Assembly (NCBI RefSeq): GCF_002234675.1
Contig: NC_019867.2
Span: forward strand, 5,474,001 to 5,538,000
DNA from: Oryzias latipes
Taxonomy: Eukaryota > Chordata > Actinopteri > Beloniformes > Adrianichthyidae
Reading direction: 5' to 3'
Length of the DNA: 64,000 bases
Part shown: piece by piece, positions 10,439 through 25,308 of the stretch
Numbering within the stretch: the stretch's first letter is position 1
Layout: each line of letters starts with the position of its first letter
Made by a program: the position numbers and the translations under genes
The notes under the pieces: generated by a model
Database searches by the model: none
What the model saw: only the letters and a program-made list of their open reading frames with translations
What the model was told of the DNA's origin: nothing

Positions 10439-13400
10439 ATGATTTTTTTTTTTTATACTTTCATATTAACCCAAGGCTGGATGTGGGCATGGGCAAAGGG
10501 GGACTAGGCTCCCCCGAAGGCTGTAACCACCCCCTGATATGTGCAGGCTCGCAAAAACCCACAGTTAAATGAAGAATTAAAAAATTACAAAACTAAAAAA
10601 ATGAAAAAAAAGAGACAAAAAAGGAAAGATGAACTAACAGACGGATGTAAAAAAATATACAGACAGACAGACAGAAGAAATAAAAAAGATAAATTCCGCC
10701 TAAACAAACCAGTGTCCTGCTTGTGACTGTCCAAAGGCCGGTAAATGGAGAGGGTAGTTTCAGGAAGAGCTTTCAACGTAAATATTGACATATAGATTTA
10801 AAAACTTATTAAATCTTTATAGACAAAACTCTCAGCATAACCAGACTTGACCTCCTTTATATTCTCCCTGCACCTCATAGTGGGGCTGGCTGAATCCACG
10901 TTTTTTTATGTCTAAAACTTTTCCAGTTCATTTTGGGGATTTGGACTTCTCACTCTCTGTGGATTCATCTATAACAAACAGCAGTTTGTTGGAAGACCTT
11001 CCACATAACACAAGAAATCAGTTTGTCTTCTGATAAACAACGTTATTTACCAACAACGTTTATTTACCGCTCAGCAATGAAACAGGTAACACGTTTAAGA
11101 AAAAATTATGCATATACCCTAAAAATCACCTGAAAAATAGGGAGATGATGATGTGAATCCACAGCAGGATAACATCGTGTAGGTTGCTTTAGAGAAAAAA
11201 AATACATAATGGTGTAAAATTTTGTCTTTGAGTCAGAAGTTTTCCTTGATCAAAGTAGTGTTGTAGTCAGGAAGCAAACCTGCAATGGTTATTCTAACCT
11301 TAAGGATGCACCTCCATGCAGAAGCTGACCTCTATTTTAAAACGTGATGTTCATACATGTAAATAGTTTGGTTGGTGACGGTTGTCTTACACCGTCACGT
11401 GGCCTCTGTAGGTACAGTACATGAAGTTCACGAGTGTGTGGTAGCGAGCGATTTTCCACATGACGCAACAAATCCCTTTGGCAACACCTGACACCACTGT
11501 TGTGGTGCGATGTTTTCCCCTTTGTGTTGACCTTAGCTGCTGCTGCGTGTGCGGCCAGCGCTGTGCTGACCCCAAATGTAACTGCTTAAATGGTGCGTGA
11601 GACTAACAGCTGTTGTTTGAGTCAAGATCATGCGGTCATAACAAGAGGAATGAAATAAAATGTGGTCGGTTAAAAATAAAGAAAAACAGACCAAAAAAGA
11701 AAAAGCATTTGAATAAGTTTAAATAACTCTGCTTTGCGCTGGCACTTTTTAAATTAAGTATGACTAAATTTATGGAAAACATAAGTAGGATTGGAAAAAC
11801 TAAATATATTATAGAAAACTGCACTTCATTGGAGTGTTTTAGTGTCTCACCAGACGGTAGGTTTTACTTCAGTTTTGTGTAACTGACGATATTTTGTGTC
11901 TAAAAATAAAAAAAAAGAACAAAATGGTGATCTTTTTTAGCAAATAGGACCATCTGTGACTAAAAGAAAATTGTTCCAAGAGTGACGACATTAGTTGTTT
12001 CCACACAGATATGACTCATTTTTACTTATAGATTCATAAAATCAGGTTTATTTGAAGCAGCTGGGCACATTCTGTATGGAAAAACACATGAAAAAATGCC
12101 ACAAAGAGCAAAAAGTACTTTCTACCCTATGACATTGTTAATAGAGGGGGAGTTAAAATATTAGGCTATTAATGTGCCTTATTTGACATTAAGCCAACAA
12201 AACTTTAACTCCTAAAAGGTGCAGCAAAAAAAATAGATGCATATTAAAAAATAAACTAAAAATGCTGTGTAACAAGGTGAAATATTTTGCATGTAGTTTG
12301 CCGCTTAGTTGAGTGTCACTGCAAAAACAAGTTCCTACAGAATAAGCCAAAAATTAAATGTAAAAAAAAAAAAAATCATATGAAAAAAAACTTGTCACTA
12401 AGACATGTTTTTCTTAAACTAATATTATTTTGCTATGGATAAACTTTCTTTATAATATTTCTTTTTAGAAAGAAAGACAACTTTTCTTGAACTAAGGTTT
12501 TTTTTAAACTTTCTTAGGATTCAGGTTTTGCAGCACACAGCTCAGGCTGAAGGAACTTTCTCCCACACTTGTTCATAACAGACTTCAGAGGTTAAATCTT
12601 CGGGTTCAAGGAGGCTGGTGCTTCTCAGAGTTTTGGATAAAGTTGGCGGCCCTCCTGCTCCTTTATCAGAGGGAACTTTGTTTGTTGCTGAGTTGAAGGT
12701 GGCCCAGTCTGTCTAACTTGGTCTGGCTGTTTCCTCTTACACCTGTGAACTCGGTGACCTCTGAACCTCCAGGCTGGCTGTAATAATAGTTGAGCCTGTT
12801 GTGACTGACTCCAGACCAGCCTCTTTATTCTTATTTTTGGAGCATTTAATCAGAAAAGAAATGAACACGCCGCTTTTTGCACTGAAGCTCCAAATCTGTG
12901 ACCGATAACAAAAAAGTGTGATTAGAGACATGGAAACGTTTGATCTCTACTGGAAACTGACTGTTTATTTTGAGTTGCTGGATATCAATTCAGGACAGAA
13001 AATAAACTAGAGGAAATTAGATCATGTTTTAATCAAGATATTAAGGTCTGTATTTCACGTCAACACACTTCAACAAAAATCTGGTTTATTGGCCTTGGAA
13101 CTCCTGTAATTGAGTAAAGATGAGACAAAACGTTGTTTTTTCTGAAACACAGATGGACCTCTAAACTCAACTCTTTCCACAGATGAGGAGCTGCAGTGTC
13201 AGACCAATAATATCCTTGAGAACAGACCAGAAAGTCAAAAAGAACTTGACTGGAACAAATGATTAGCCTCAACCAGGAGGGACCATGATTCCCTAAAAGA
13301 AGAGAAAAAAGAAGGTGTTTGTATAACATGTTAGCATTTTTCTATGATGGAGGACATATATTAAGAGAATTAACCGAAAAACTGCTAAGGAAACTGAGTA

Positions 13401-13479
13401 TTTCCTTAGTCAAATTGTTTTCAATCAGGTGCAGATAAAACAATGCCGTTGGAAAAAAGCTCGTAGTTGTGACACAGAA
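10439..13479. other. Intergenic, no gene seen
   Basis: AT-rich DNA with A-rich runs. Short ORFs here are Lys/Asn/Phe-rich frames with no splice or domain support. Confidence 0.55.
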
Positions 13480-13815
13480 GCTACAATGTAGAAATGGTAG
13501 ATCCACGTACATCTTCATTTTCCTCGTCTGAGCTGGCAAAACTGTACGGCTGGATAGCTCCAACATTGCTCGCCATTTTTGTTACACCGGTAATATTGCA
13601 CTGGGGTTTGGGGGGCTGTAAGCTTGCGGGAGAGCGTGTAAACAGGTGGGTGACGGGAAATGGGGGTTGGGTTGCTCCAAAAACGGTCCACCTACAACTC
13701 AGAGGGAAATTTCTATTGAACTCCTGTTGCTCTGCAGAAACTATGTCCTAGAAAATAATGTAGGTCTTTTGATTGTGGCTAAACAATAATCATAAATTTA
13801 TCGGCTGAGCTTCTC
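13480..13815 (-). mobile_element. Dispersed repeat with coding stub, copy C
   Basis: Minus-strand copy of a family with five members in this window (others near 25309, 46895, 56888 and 60400). Its minus-strand ATG at 13576 starts a frame reading MASNVGAIQPYSF, with the acidic run SSDEENEDV shortly after, parallel to the frames in copies A and B. The stub resembles the N-terminus of short fish proteins often annotated as P2X purinoceptor 7-like; that comparison is from memory. Confidence 0.6.
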
Positions 13816-14229
13816 CAAATTATAATTTAAAAGACTCCAAACATCAGTTTTCAATGAATCATAGAATCACAAGCTCTGCACTGGCTTAAAAAAACTCCAC
13901 GATTGTCATGGTTTCGAGTTGCTTGAGCTTTTTTCTGCTTTTTCCTCAAGTCTCCTCCAGGATCTGCTTGTATTTTCCGCACTGAAGGAACAGATTCTTC
14001 TGCTTGGAACAAAGGTCCTCGATCCTAAAGGCCAACAACTAACTTGGTTAAAACAAATTAAGATTTCTGAATGGCTTCAAGACAACTTGAAGAAAGTTAG
14101 TTTGGAAATAAAATTGTACAAAAGAAGCACAGGCGAACAAGCATGAGACACAGAGCCGGGATTGTGGAGGTGATGGAGGAGAAAAGTTGATCTGCCAGAA
14201 CAACACTAATGCTACATTCACACTGAAAG

Positions 14230-14665
14230 TGATTTGTGTTTTCTCACCCTTGGCTGGGATGTTCTCACAGAGTTTTGGCCCTGCTTGTCCTCTGGCATCT
14301 CTTGTTCCGGGTCCCTGCCCGGCCTGGTGTGCCCATGTTGGGCGCATTGGACCCAGGGGTTGGGGGGCTGTAGGGCGGGAGGGGATGTGTTGTGCTTGTG
14401 CTGCTTAGATGCTGACACCCCGGCCAACAGGAGGACAGGGCGGACGGCGCCTTCTGGGTTCTCTCTTCTTTAGCTTTTTATAATAATTTCTCTTTTATTT
14501 GTGTATTTTATTATGAGGGACTTATTTCATAATTGTACTGCATGTGTGGGAATTGGTGTTTTTGCATTCTTGTTTGTTTTTATGTACACCACCTTGAGCT
14601 GTTCTTTCTTTCATGAAAGGGGCTTTAGAAATAAAATTTATTTGAATTTGAATTGTCTTAATTAT
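14230..14665 (+). mobile_element. Probable LINE 3' end, plus strand
   Basis: GC-rich stretch followed by a tail in which GGGGCTTTAGAAATAAAATT leads into a short repeated TTTGAA. Such AATAAA-plus-simple-repeat ends are typical of fish LINE 3' UTRs. A similar tail occurs at 42360-42446. No coding part is left. Confidence 0.35.
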
Positions 14666-15239
14666 TTACAATATTGCGGAAAATAATTTTTTATAACAAG
14701 ATGCATAAAAGTCATGCTTTTTTCATTTGTGACACTTCGTGCCTCAGCATACTTCTTAACATGTTTGGACCGGCTCTTTTTCATAAATGTCAGAACGAAA
14801 GGAGCTGTAAAAGTTGAAGGCTTATTTACAATCTTTCAGGTTGAAAGACCTTTGAGAACACATCAGCCTCACCTAATAAACCCGCCCTTAAATGGGCTTC
14901 AGCCCTCGGGTGTAACAGTTATCTGCTTCTCAGGTTCTTTAGCTCAGGAAGCCAAGTCTGACAACAAAACTTCATGGTGTCAAATTGAGACGTATCACTT
15001 CCTGCTTTGTGTATTCTGATGCTGTTGGTTCAATATCACCCTGCATTCTGTGCTTATAAATGTCTCTGAGTTTTTTTCAAACCACTGGAAGCTTTCTGCA
15101 TGATCACAGTTTATAAAAAAAAAAAAGATTCAATTTAAAGTTTTAAAAGGGCACTTCCATTGGCAGTTGTAGTATGACACTATTTGCTTGTTCTTTCTTA
15201 GAATTCCACCCAGTTCAGGTTTTCTTTTCTGTATCTAAA

Positions 15240-16275
15240 GACTTAGACACACCTACCCTTACAGGTGGATGCGGGCCGTCTGCAGGTGAAAAATAGGCAA
15301 ACTTGTACAGGAGGCCTGCACAAAATATCAAGGTTGTTGAACGCTTGGGGACCCGGACAGCCAAAACTTTGGCCTATGACCTGTCACCCGCAGGTGATAG
15401 AGAACACCTGAAAAACACAGAAGGGTAAGTAAGGGGTAGGTAGGTGAGATGCAGCACATGACACAGTCTGTCAATTTCTTTTTGTTTTTTGTTCTTTGTT
15501 TTTTTGTGCAGGTTGGCTGTGGCTCCTGGAGGGCTCCGCCCTTTCACCGGTCTATACCTGAAGTGGTGCAGCTGCCTGCTTCTTCTTTCTCTTTCGGCTT
15601 TTCCCATCAGGGGTCGCCACAGCGAATCATCGTTTTCCACCCCACTCTGTCATGGCTGCACTTTCCTTAATTTGTTGTGTTTTTATTTAAGCTCCCCTGT
15701 TTCTGTGCTATGTGTTGCAGTGTGGAACAACCAAACAGTTTTCTGCTAAATGCCTGAATTGCTATGTTAGGAGTGGTGCCTTTTGATGAATTAAATGATT
15801 CTCCTCGTCTCTTCGTTGCTGCATTTGGGTCGTCCTGGTTCCCCGTAACAGCATGTCGCGTAGATTTTTCTTCTTTTCGTTCCCCTAAATCCTGTGTGCT
15901 GCACAAATGACTCGTAAGAGCTTTTCCTTGTGTACAGTCTGACTTTTAGAAATGTGGAAATTAGTTTGCATCCTACGGGCGTTCTGCAGACACTTACCTA
16001 TCACTTAAACACCCTGTGCTTGCAGCATTCGTGCACGGTCATTAAAGGGCCAATACTTACACCTTACTAACAAGGACAGTGTGGCGTGACGACACCGCAG
16101 AACGGTATCATTCCTAGGACATAAGTAGATACAAATTACATTCTCCTTATAAATACTTAACCCTACAGCTACCACAAGTACGTCATTGGTAGATTCCATT
16201 TTCATTACACCCCTTGATGGTCCTTTCTACGACCCTCCACGGGCCAACCAACCCAAAAACCAGCAACACCTGTTC
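15240..16275 (+). repeat. Unclassified dispersed repeat X, copy 1 (interrupted)
   Basis: The block CTACCCTTACAGGTGGATGC followed by GGGCCGTCTGCAGG at about 15255 matches 31433 (+) and the complement of about 42175. The segment near 16060-16250 (CACCTTACTAACAAGG, then TGTGGCGTGACGACACCG) matches the complement of 41740-41900. About 600 unrelated bases lie between the two parts, including a conserved fish repeat fragment near 15600-15645 (GGGGTCGCCACAGCGAATCA). Confidence 0.45.
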
Positions 16276-19200
16276 GGTTCAATTCACCATATAGGTCCAT
16301 GTCACTAATGCTTTAAGGACTTAATTAAACACTTCCGTGAAAAAAAAGTTAAGGATGTAACTGACTGTATGCATCTTTTTCCTGACAATTCTTTTTGATC
16401 CTGCTTAACTTTCATTTTTTTACTGATTTAATGTTGGAGCAAAGCAGGTTCATGCTGATTTCTCTGCTGCTGAACACAGAGCCTCTTTAGAGTTTTTCTG
16501 CTCAGGCGTTCGTGACAATGTTCTGCATGGACGACATTTATGAGTTTTTTCACACAGTTAGCTTTAGTTAAACAGCAGCATTCAGTTTTAGTGGTGCATT
16601 TAATGATGGACTTCAGAAATTTGTGTTGTTAAATCTATTTGATTATTTGTGGTTTGTCTAAAAAGGTAATAAACAACATACTTGTTGTATTCCCGACCTG
16701 AAATCTTTCATGCTGTTGTAAACTGTTAAATGTGAGAACACAGGACTGAGCTCACATACACAGAATGCCTGAGTAAGTCAGTTCTGATGAACCCCTTTGT
16801 AGTGTCTGAGGCAAAAACTGAGACTTTCTCATGAGAATGACTGAGTGAGGCCAGCAGAAGGCATTCAAAGAAAAAAAAGATGAAGAAAGCCCTCCCAACT
16901 GAAAAACAAAAAAAAAGAGGGGAAAAAAACCTATAATCTGAAAATGGGATTTATATAATTCTTCCAGATTACATTCTTTAGTGGCCCCTCCATGTTGGAA
17001 CTGGCACAATAATTTAGTTTTATTCCTAAGGCATCCCTGCATGAAATGAGCTTATGGTCATGTGCACCATTTGCACTTCAGAAAAGATTAACGGCTATGG
17101 TATTTGGTGTTTTAACATATGCTTGAAAAAGGCAAAGATTTTAGATTAAAAATTTGTTTTCAAATTGCAAATTTCCCCCAACAAATCTTCATTTGGTAAG
17201 AAACATAATGCAATACTTAAGTTTAGAAAATATTACATTTTCAATGAGAGCAAGAAAACCTTTTTTATGAAACATGGCAACCCTTTATTTATTATTTCAA
17301 CGGTATATAGACAAATCAACCTTAAACATTTATTAGTAAAATCAGCTGTTTTTTTTTTATATTGTATTGTTTGCTGGAAAAAAAAAGACTAACAATAAAA
17401 AAAGAATTACGCATCTTGTGAGGTCCCAAATCAAATCGGATTCCCACGAAACAAAACCAAACAAACATGTTGCTTTTTATCATACAAAAAGAAAAAATGT
17501 ACATCTGAAAAATATTTGTGAATAATTATGTAGTATTACTGGATATCAAGAGGCAATGCGGAAAATGTAATTTGTAAATTTTTTTAATCACTTTCAGTTA
17601 AAAGTTTTGTTTCAAAATTGAATAAAATTCCACGTCAAAGTACAACACACTAAAAAAATAAAAATTTTCCTGTTGTGACAACCATCAATAGAACCAATTC
17701 TTTTTGTTTCAAGGCTCTTTTCACTGGGATTTCACCAAAAGGTGACACAAATTTGTATTGTGCCAGCCAATTACAGAGCAATAAAACTGAAATAATAATT
17801 GAAGTAAAATATGATTAAAAAATAGAACATGCTAAGAAAAAAAATCACATTATGCTTAATGTAATATGGAAATGTCTGTCAGATTTAAGGCAATTTTTAA
17901 AAAATTCTTTTTGCAATTTAATGAAACCAGCTGGTTTTGTCATCTCTTTGTTCTCCCTAATTGTCACGAACAAACAAGGTTTACCGTAATTTTATTCATG
18001 ATGCCGTATGACAGGGAACTGATTGCACAACTTTTCAAGTATCCTGTATATTTGCTTCTGCTTTTTTTTTCTTACATTTGTAAGTTCTTGTAAACCTTAT
18101 ATCCTCGTACTTTTCTCATTTTTATTTCTGCAAAGCTGCTGGTGACACTGAATATCGGATGTTTTTATCTTTATCTTTTCATCCGTATCTTTCAGCACCA
18201 ACCAGCCGTTTCCTGTTAATCACTCAGTTGCATATTTCATTCATGGATCGTAATAGTCAACGCCAGAATGTCTTCACCTCTTTTATCTCGGCATGCTGGT
18301 TCTTTAACTGTCACAATTAAGCTCATGTTTTTATTATGTTTGAGTTATTGTAAATTACGTTACTGCAGCCAAGCCAATCGTCTGCCTTCTGGGTTGCCAA
18401 GAAACACACTGTCTTTGAGGTAGAAATGTTATTTTCCTTTTCTGAAAGTAATATTTAGGATTTTTAGATTTAATTTATTAAATATTTTAGGACTTTGGGG
18501 TAAAAAGTAACATTTAATCAGTTTTTTTTAACTTGTCTTGTCCAACAGTAAACAGATGGGAGCTGATGGCCTCTTGTGTTTGACAGATGTTACTGTTACA
18601 ATAGGGAGTTATATACTGTAGTTTTGGACACACACTGAGTTTATTTATACAAACCCCTTTTATTTTTGAGGCAGAACTTCAGAAGTTAACTTGCTGGGAA
18701 ATTTTAACATGAAGTGTTTTTATATTTGAACTTTTTGCCTACTGCACATAATTCAGATGATAGTATTTAGTTGTTTTAAACTTTTCATTTATTTCAGGAA
18801 AAACAGCAGAAAAAAGTAGGTTTTTGCTGATTACCCCATATCTTCATCATGCTCAAGGGCTTTGTTTCAAGGATCATGCATTGGCTGGTCAATAATAATT
18901 TTTGCATCTATTTTTATCCCCATCTTTATCTACAGCAGAATGATCAGGTGTGATTGTTTTAAGGCAGTTAATCCAGAGGACAACACCCAGAACGGCTCTC
19001 TTTGAATGCCAACCCAGAGTGACTCAAATTCGTGAGAACAGGGCGACATCAGCCTACGAGGTGAAGCTATTTGTATAAGGAAGTGTGACTCAGAAATATT
19101 ACAGAGTTATGATTGTTGCAAAAAAAAGTTATGTTTTTCTACCGTAAATGGAAGAAGTTGTTGTGATTGGTCCTTACTTCAGGCAGGAATGATCTGCTGC

Positions 19201-22200
19201 ACCATTATCTGTTGAATCAGACCTGTAGAAGCCTCTGACTGGAGAAACTTTGCTGTTTCAACAGTAGTATTTTCTACAAAGGGGTGTGTTCATCATGTTC
19301 TGCACCTTGTGCAATAATTGTCTTTTAAAATGAGCTGCAGAGCTTTTTGATCTCTCCAAAGCAGAGATTCAGCCTTCTTTGTTAATTTATATGATTCAAT
19401 GTATCCTAAACCACAAAACTGTGGAAGGTTTTCATCATACTAGGAAATCCTGAAAGGAGCTCACCTTCAAAAGAAGTGCAATCTGCTTTGTAATTTTTAA
19501 ACAACCACAGTAATGCTCTTCGAGTCTTCTTAGTTGCTCAGGTTTGTCTCCACCTGTTTTCTCTCGATATTCTTGCAGCACCTATATTTGTTTTGTTTAC
19601 ACACTAAATATGAGGTAATTGATCCCAAACCTGCTCAGTCTGCAAGACTTGGTTTCCTTACGTTGTTTTCTGTTTGATATGTAGGAACCCATTAAATCTG
19701 GAACTAAAAAGTAAACTTTGGTCTGCCTGTTAACAAGGACATTTTCCTGGCCAGATTTGATGAAAGCATGAACTTCTATTCGAACTAAGAGGAGAAACTA
19801 GTCAAAGTCATACGCTGAGGTTTTCACAACATCCCTACTGTGAGTCGGGTACTTTTTATTTCTAATAACCAACTGACTCCCATGCAAACATCTTTATTTC
19901 AAGTTTGTAATTTTTTGGCTTTGATTAGACTCTGGTTTTTGCTTTTAACACAATCAGGTAAACACACCAACATCACAAATGGTTCATTATAAAAAAAAAA
20001 AAAAACAACAATTACAGTCCCCATTTCCTTTACAACCAAATAATCAGCTTGGGGATGAAGTTTTTAGATTTTAATCTGCACATTAAAGCTGAAATAAAAC
20101 CCAAACATGTAAGGCTATTGTTGCTCAGACAAAAGAGAGTATATGAAGGTATTCAGCTTTAAAGTCACATGTTTGATTCATAGGATTTGGGTACTGATTT
20201 ATACAATTGATCAAACACATCTAACTGTTTTGGCTGACAGATCACTCCATAAAAGAAACGTCACTTTCCATCACAGCTACATTGCTGTACAGTGAGGATT
20301 TACTGTTAATCTTTTAATTCCACGTTCCAAACTTTTTTCTCCTTAGGAAGATAACAGGGAGCAGCAAGTTCATCCACACATCCGCGATCAAATCCCAACG
20401 CTGGACTTCAAAATCCTTATTTCTGAAACACTACTGCATCTGAGTCCACAAAGGTGACATTTTTATCTCTCTAGAGTCAACTGTGTCCACCTGCTGCATC
20501 AACGAATGAGTGTGTACATTTTCTTCAGGTCTGCATGAAGTGTTTCTGAGAATCTCAGCTTCCTTTCACACTACATAATTATATTTACCTGTTAGAAACT
20601 TGAAAGTTCAAGACTGCACTGAAAGTCTCTGATGGCTTTAGTCTGGTTATGTGCATTTACATTGTATTGGTACTTCTGGCTTGCCGTAGCATGTTTCAAG
20701 CAATCTGGCCCCATTCACCTCAGCTGTTAGCCAGAAATCCAAAGTCAGTTGCTTCTCCTGTAACCACACTGGTCATAAGTCCTTCTCAAAACAAGGTAAA
20801 GGATAGAATCTAAAATATTTTTCTCTTGAACTAATAGAATTAGTCTTGGTAAAACGTTTAATTAGGTTGTGGTGTACTGCTCTTTTAAGACATAATTTAA
20901 TCCTAAATTACTTAAAAAACACTTAAATTTAGGTACATTGCTCAGATAATAGGACATATTATGTCTTAAAACGACTGTGCATTGTTTAAAAAAAAGCTGT
21001 AAATCTTTAAATTAGGTGGCTTTATAAACATACATACATGCTTATACTTTTGCCCACAAAAATATACAATCCAACAGTCTAAAAACCCTTATTTCTGACT
21101 ATTTAGACTAGGATTTCACATTTTAAGATAAAGCTGTCAAAATTATATAGAATTAGGAGTAGAAAAACTAGTTTCATTTGAGATTTTACTTAAAACAAGA
21201 TATTTTCTAGATCAAATGACTCAATTGTCCCAGCAAACTGTTACATCTCAATGAAAAGTTATTAGTAAGTTAGATTTGTCATTTTGTTATTTAGTATATT
21301 TAAACGTGAAACTGGACAAAATTACTTGATGTTCCTGTGTACCATTTCTAACAGGAAAGATAATAATTTAACATTGTAGAATTGTATCTACAATTAAAGC
21401 TGAGGAGCTTGAAAGCATCAAAGACACTATGATCAATTTAAAAATGTTTTTAGAGATAAATTCATGTTTTTTAATCCACCAGTGTTCTATGGATAAACTA
21501 GGCAAAAAGGAGATGTTTAATGGCTAGATGGAGCAGGAAGAGCTCTATTTTAGTTCAAGTATCTTGAAGGCTGTTGTGGGTGCAATTCTCTGTAAAATGG
21601 CTGGGTCCTCCTGGATTAAAGACAGGATGCCTCCACTGCCAAGCAGAGGAATCAAGGTTACATACTGTGACCAGAACACCTGCCTATTTTCATTTTTTTA
21701 CAAAAGCATGATGGGAAAAAATGCCAGTTTTCCAAAAAAAGCAATATGAATGTATTCTTTTTTTTTTTTTTAAAAACGTTGACTTAGGACTTCCTGCAAA
21801 TTAGCACAGTGAAGCAGTTTGTCATCTAATACATTCTCAGAACCCCCCCCCCCCAATTATATGAGCCCTCTTTTTTTTGTTAGTTTTTCCCCCAAACATC
21901 TTTTCAAAACTTGTCCAAGGACTGGAAATGCTGTGATTTCCTTTACTGGCATCAGTGAGTCACTGAAACGTTGAACCAACAACAACAAAGTTAACTTTTG
22001 AAGCAACAAATGCCAGAAAAAAAACAGCATTTTTTTAAGGGAAATGTTCAAAGAATGATGAGTATTCAAACTGAAGACAAACAATTTTGATAAAAAGTAA
22101 CAGATGTTTTCACTGAGAAGGATAATGAAGAACTCCTGCTTCACACTGAATGGCAGACATTTTACTCATAGCTGGAGCAGTTTTCTTTTTGAGAGCGTAA

Positions 22201-25200
22201 CTTTAGGCTGCAGCTCCAATGATCAGGGACGTCTGTGTTGTGTTGGGACATCCCAGTTACCAGGTAGAGTTCAACAATTTTTTCTGTTTTATTGATAAGA
22301 AAAAAAGTGGAAGTTAATTTTGATCATAAAGTGCCATATTTTTATGGACCAATACTTCAAACCCAAGTTTTTAAATCTTTGTGTCATTTTAGCCAAATCT
22401 GATGTCAGAAAACGTCACTGTTTCCATCAGTTGCCGTTTTTTCAACACTACATCGTCCTCAGTTATTTATTAATATTTACTGTCCTTAATTTGTAAATGA
22501 TCAAAGTAGTGGCTTTTTACTGATGTACCAGCGGAACAGAGATGGGGCGTTCTTTCTACAGTAATGTTCTTCAGAAACCTGATACCAAGTCTCCTCCTCC
22601 TTGCCAGTTGTTGGAATTATGTTGCAGTGGTAGCTGTGTTCGTTTAAGATGCCTCTTGTACAATCGTCAGCCCAGTGTTCAGGAAAACACTCCCATACCA
22701 TCACACTTCCTCCTCCTCGTCAGTTGACATCATACACTGTGAAGCCATCCTTTCACCTTTTCAACATCGTACAAAGCGTCAAAATGATGAAGCAAAGCTT
22801 TTTCTTTTTTTATTGATTGATTCATAACTGCTTCTTCCAGTCAGAAAACCCGGTGGTCCTGGGTTTTCTGGCCTCTGTCTTATTCTTAGATCTTAGTATT
22901 GACTTTCTTGCTGTAACTCAACCTGTCAACCTCACAGCTCAAAGTCTTCTCTTCACAGTTAAAACTGAACAGACAGTGAAGCTGTTGTCCGGTCGGCCGC
23001 CTATCATGCAGCTGTTACCTCTCAGAAACTTGTCCTCAGAGTCAGTTGTGACTTTGGGTCTGCCAGAATCTGAACCTACGTTCACACAGCCCTCTGCAGC
23101 GCACGTTCAAGCGGCTACTTTTAATGTAAAGTCTATGTAATCGCGCATTTTGTGTTCACGCATATTTTTAAGATAGATTTTGGGCTCTACGTACAAAACA
23201 CACAAAGTTAAATTTAGTTTAGTTTTCTTTTTCTTCATGATTACGCCTCATTTTTGCCTCTTTTCCGTGCTCTGTGTAACTATTATTCCCATTATACGAT
23301 TGAGCCATTCTTTGATGGCTTCCTGGATTCTTCCAGACTTCTGTGGCACCTTTTGTACATTTTATTGTGTTTTTTTTTGGCTCTGTGCCAATTGTTACCT
23401 TTATTCTTCCACAGAATTTCATTTGTTTTCTCTCTTTTCTTCCTCTATTGACTCATGTTAATTTCATCAGGCCAGTGACTTTTGGGATTTCTCCCTTTTG
23501 TGCATCCTGCATGTATGAACGCTACAGCTGCACCGTTTATTTTTGCTCGAAGATTGCAACCTTTTGCTTGTCACCGTTCTTCATTGATCATGTAATTCGA
23601 TTTGTTCAAATTTCAAACATGCTTTCCGGTTTTCACACACAGACACACATCCTTGCCATTACCTGGGAGGGAAAACATTTCTACTTGAGGTTTGTGAGCA
23701 GATCCCTGTTGTGTGTGGGGATCGAAAGGACCTCTCTCTCTCAATCATTAGAGACTGACATCTGTGTGGGATTAAAATGTGTGTATTTTTTCATCTCTAA
23801 AGAAAGCAGAGGCTCATCATGGAGAAGGTCTCATCTCCCAGCCTCTGCTTCCTTCTCATGTATGAGAATGGACCACCTGTTTCAGTATTCGATGGGAATT
23901 TGGGTTGAGCTCGAATAGATGTACAGCTGTGTCTCGGCCTGACACAGATTATGCAACGGGTGATGTAGGGTGTCAGTGCTCCCACCTCAAATTTCACCTC
24001 CACTAAGGTTACTGCCACCATGCGCGTACCACGGCCACTCTGCAGGGCTAAAATTTCCTCTAAATTGAAACGGTCTTCTGTTCAGACTGCACCAACATTC
24101 AGTCATGAGCTGGATCAACTTGGATGAGGCCTATTGTGTATTTTGTGAATGAATGGGGAGCACACAATGCGGTGGCAGGCAAGCTTAAGAGACAGGAGGA
24201 ACGCTGCTTTGGGAGAAAAAAAGAATGCCTGACTGGTGAACACCAACAAACGGTAACCACTTCCGCGTCCGGGGGTTGGTGCTTACTCATGAAATAGTAA
24301 TTCAAAAAAAAAAAAAGAAAAGCAAAGGAAAGGGGGGTGGGACAAGTTAGGTGATTGGCTCTGGGAGTGATGCCTGATTTTTAGACTGTTTTTGATTGGT
24401 GGGGAGTTATGGCCTCACCTTAAAGGAGGGTTACTCCAGTTCATTGACAGAGTTTCAGAATATGGGAAGATCTGTGTGCAACATGACACGCCTTTTTTTG
24501 TGACAGCCATCATTATAGCCTGTGCAGACATAAACCCTGTTATTCCTGCTGCTTTAGCAACTATGCACCAACATTTTTTGCAGAAGAGCAAACCTATATG
24601 ATTTGCTCGAAGAAAAAATACTATAAAAATGGGCAAGACAAAGGAAAAGAAAATTGCTGCTTACTTTTGTCCAATAACTTTCCATCCACACACCATGCAG
24701 GAGTTTAAGTGTGGCCCCACACTGCAATAGAAAAAAAACAAACAAAAAGAAAGAAAAAAGTATCCCCGTGCAACCGTTAAATCACCTTCCAGCTTATATT
24801 CATTTGCAGTCGTGTACACATCCCTACTGTGTGCAGCAGAGCCAACCCCCCATGCCAATTCCAACTTTAACCCCGACCCCTTCCTCCCTTCTCCTCCAGC
24901 AAACCTTTAAACTGACTCTAATCGGGGGGCTGTTACACAGCGCTCCTTTTGAATGTTACCCATTGAATGTGTAGCACTTGCTCCAAAACAAAGGGAGCCT
25001 GTGTCAAATCCAACTTCAGTGTTTGGTGGGAAAGTGGCTGCGATGAGTTAGTAGCCCACAAAGTTTCTGATCTAACAAAGAAAAATTCATAACTTGGATA
25101 AATTCCATGAGAAAGTAACTCTGGGTCAAGCCTTTCAATTGTGTGTTCACTGCCTTTGTGGGTAGAGTTGTGGAAAGTATCAACACAGAGGTCACTGACT

Positions 25201-25308
25201 CTTGTTTTTCAAAATATCTAAATTCTGAACTTTCCTCAGTTTAGGAGGAGTTGTATGCTGAGAAAATTTTCCCTAAGCTACAGCTAAGATACCATGTCTC
25301 CTGGGAGT
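16276..25308. other. 9 kb AT-rich intergenic DNA, no gene seen
   Basis: No exon with matching splice sites and no known domain. The longest frame (23343-23918) is Phe/Cys/Ser-rich and looks like read-through of T-rich DNA. Parts of 20800-21330 resemble AT-rich fish repeats of the same flavour as 57990-58720. A C13 run sits at 21844. Confidence 0.5.

Noticed and set aside
23343-23918. 191-codon plus-strand ORF
   Set aside because: Phe/Cys/Ser-rich product of T-rich DNA, with no domain, splice context or coding-like composition.
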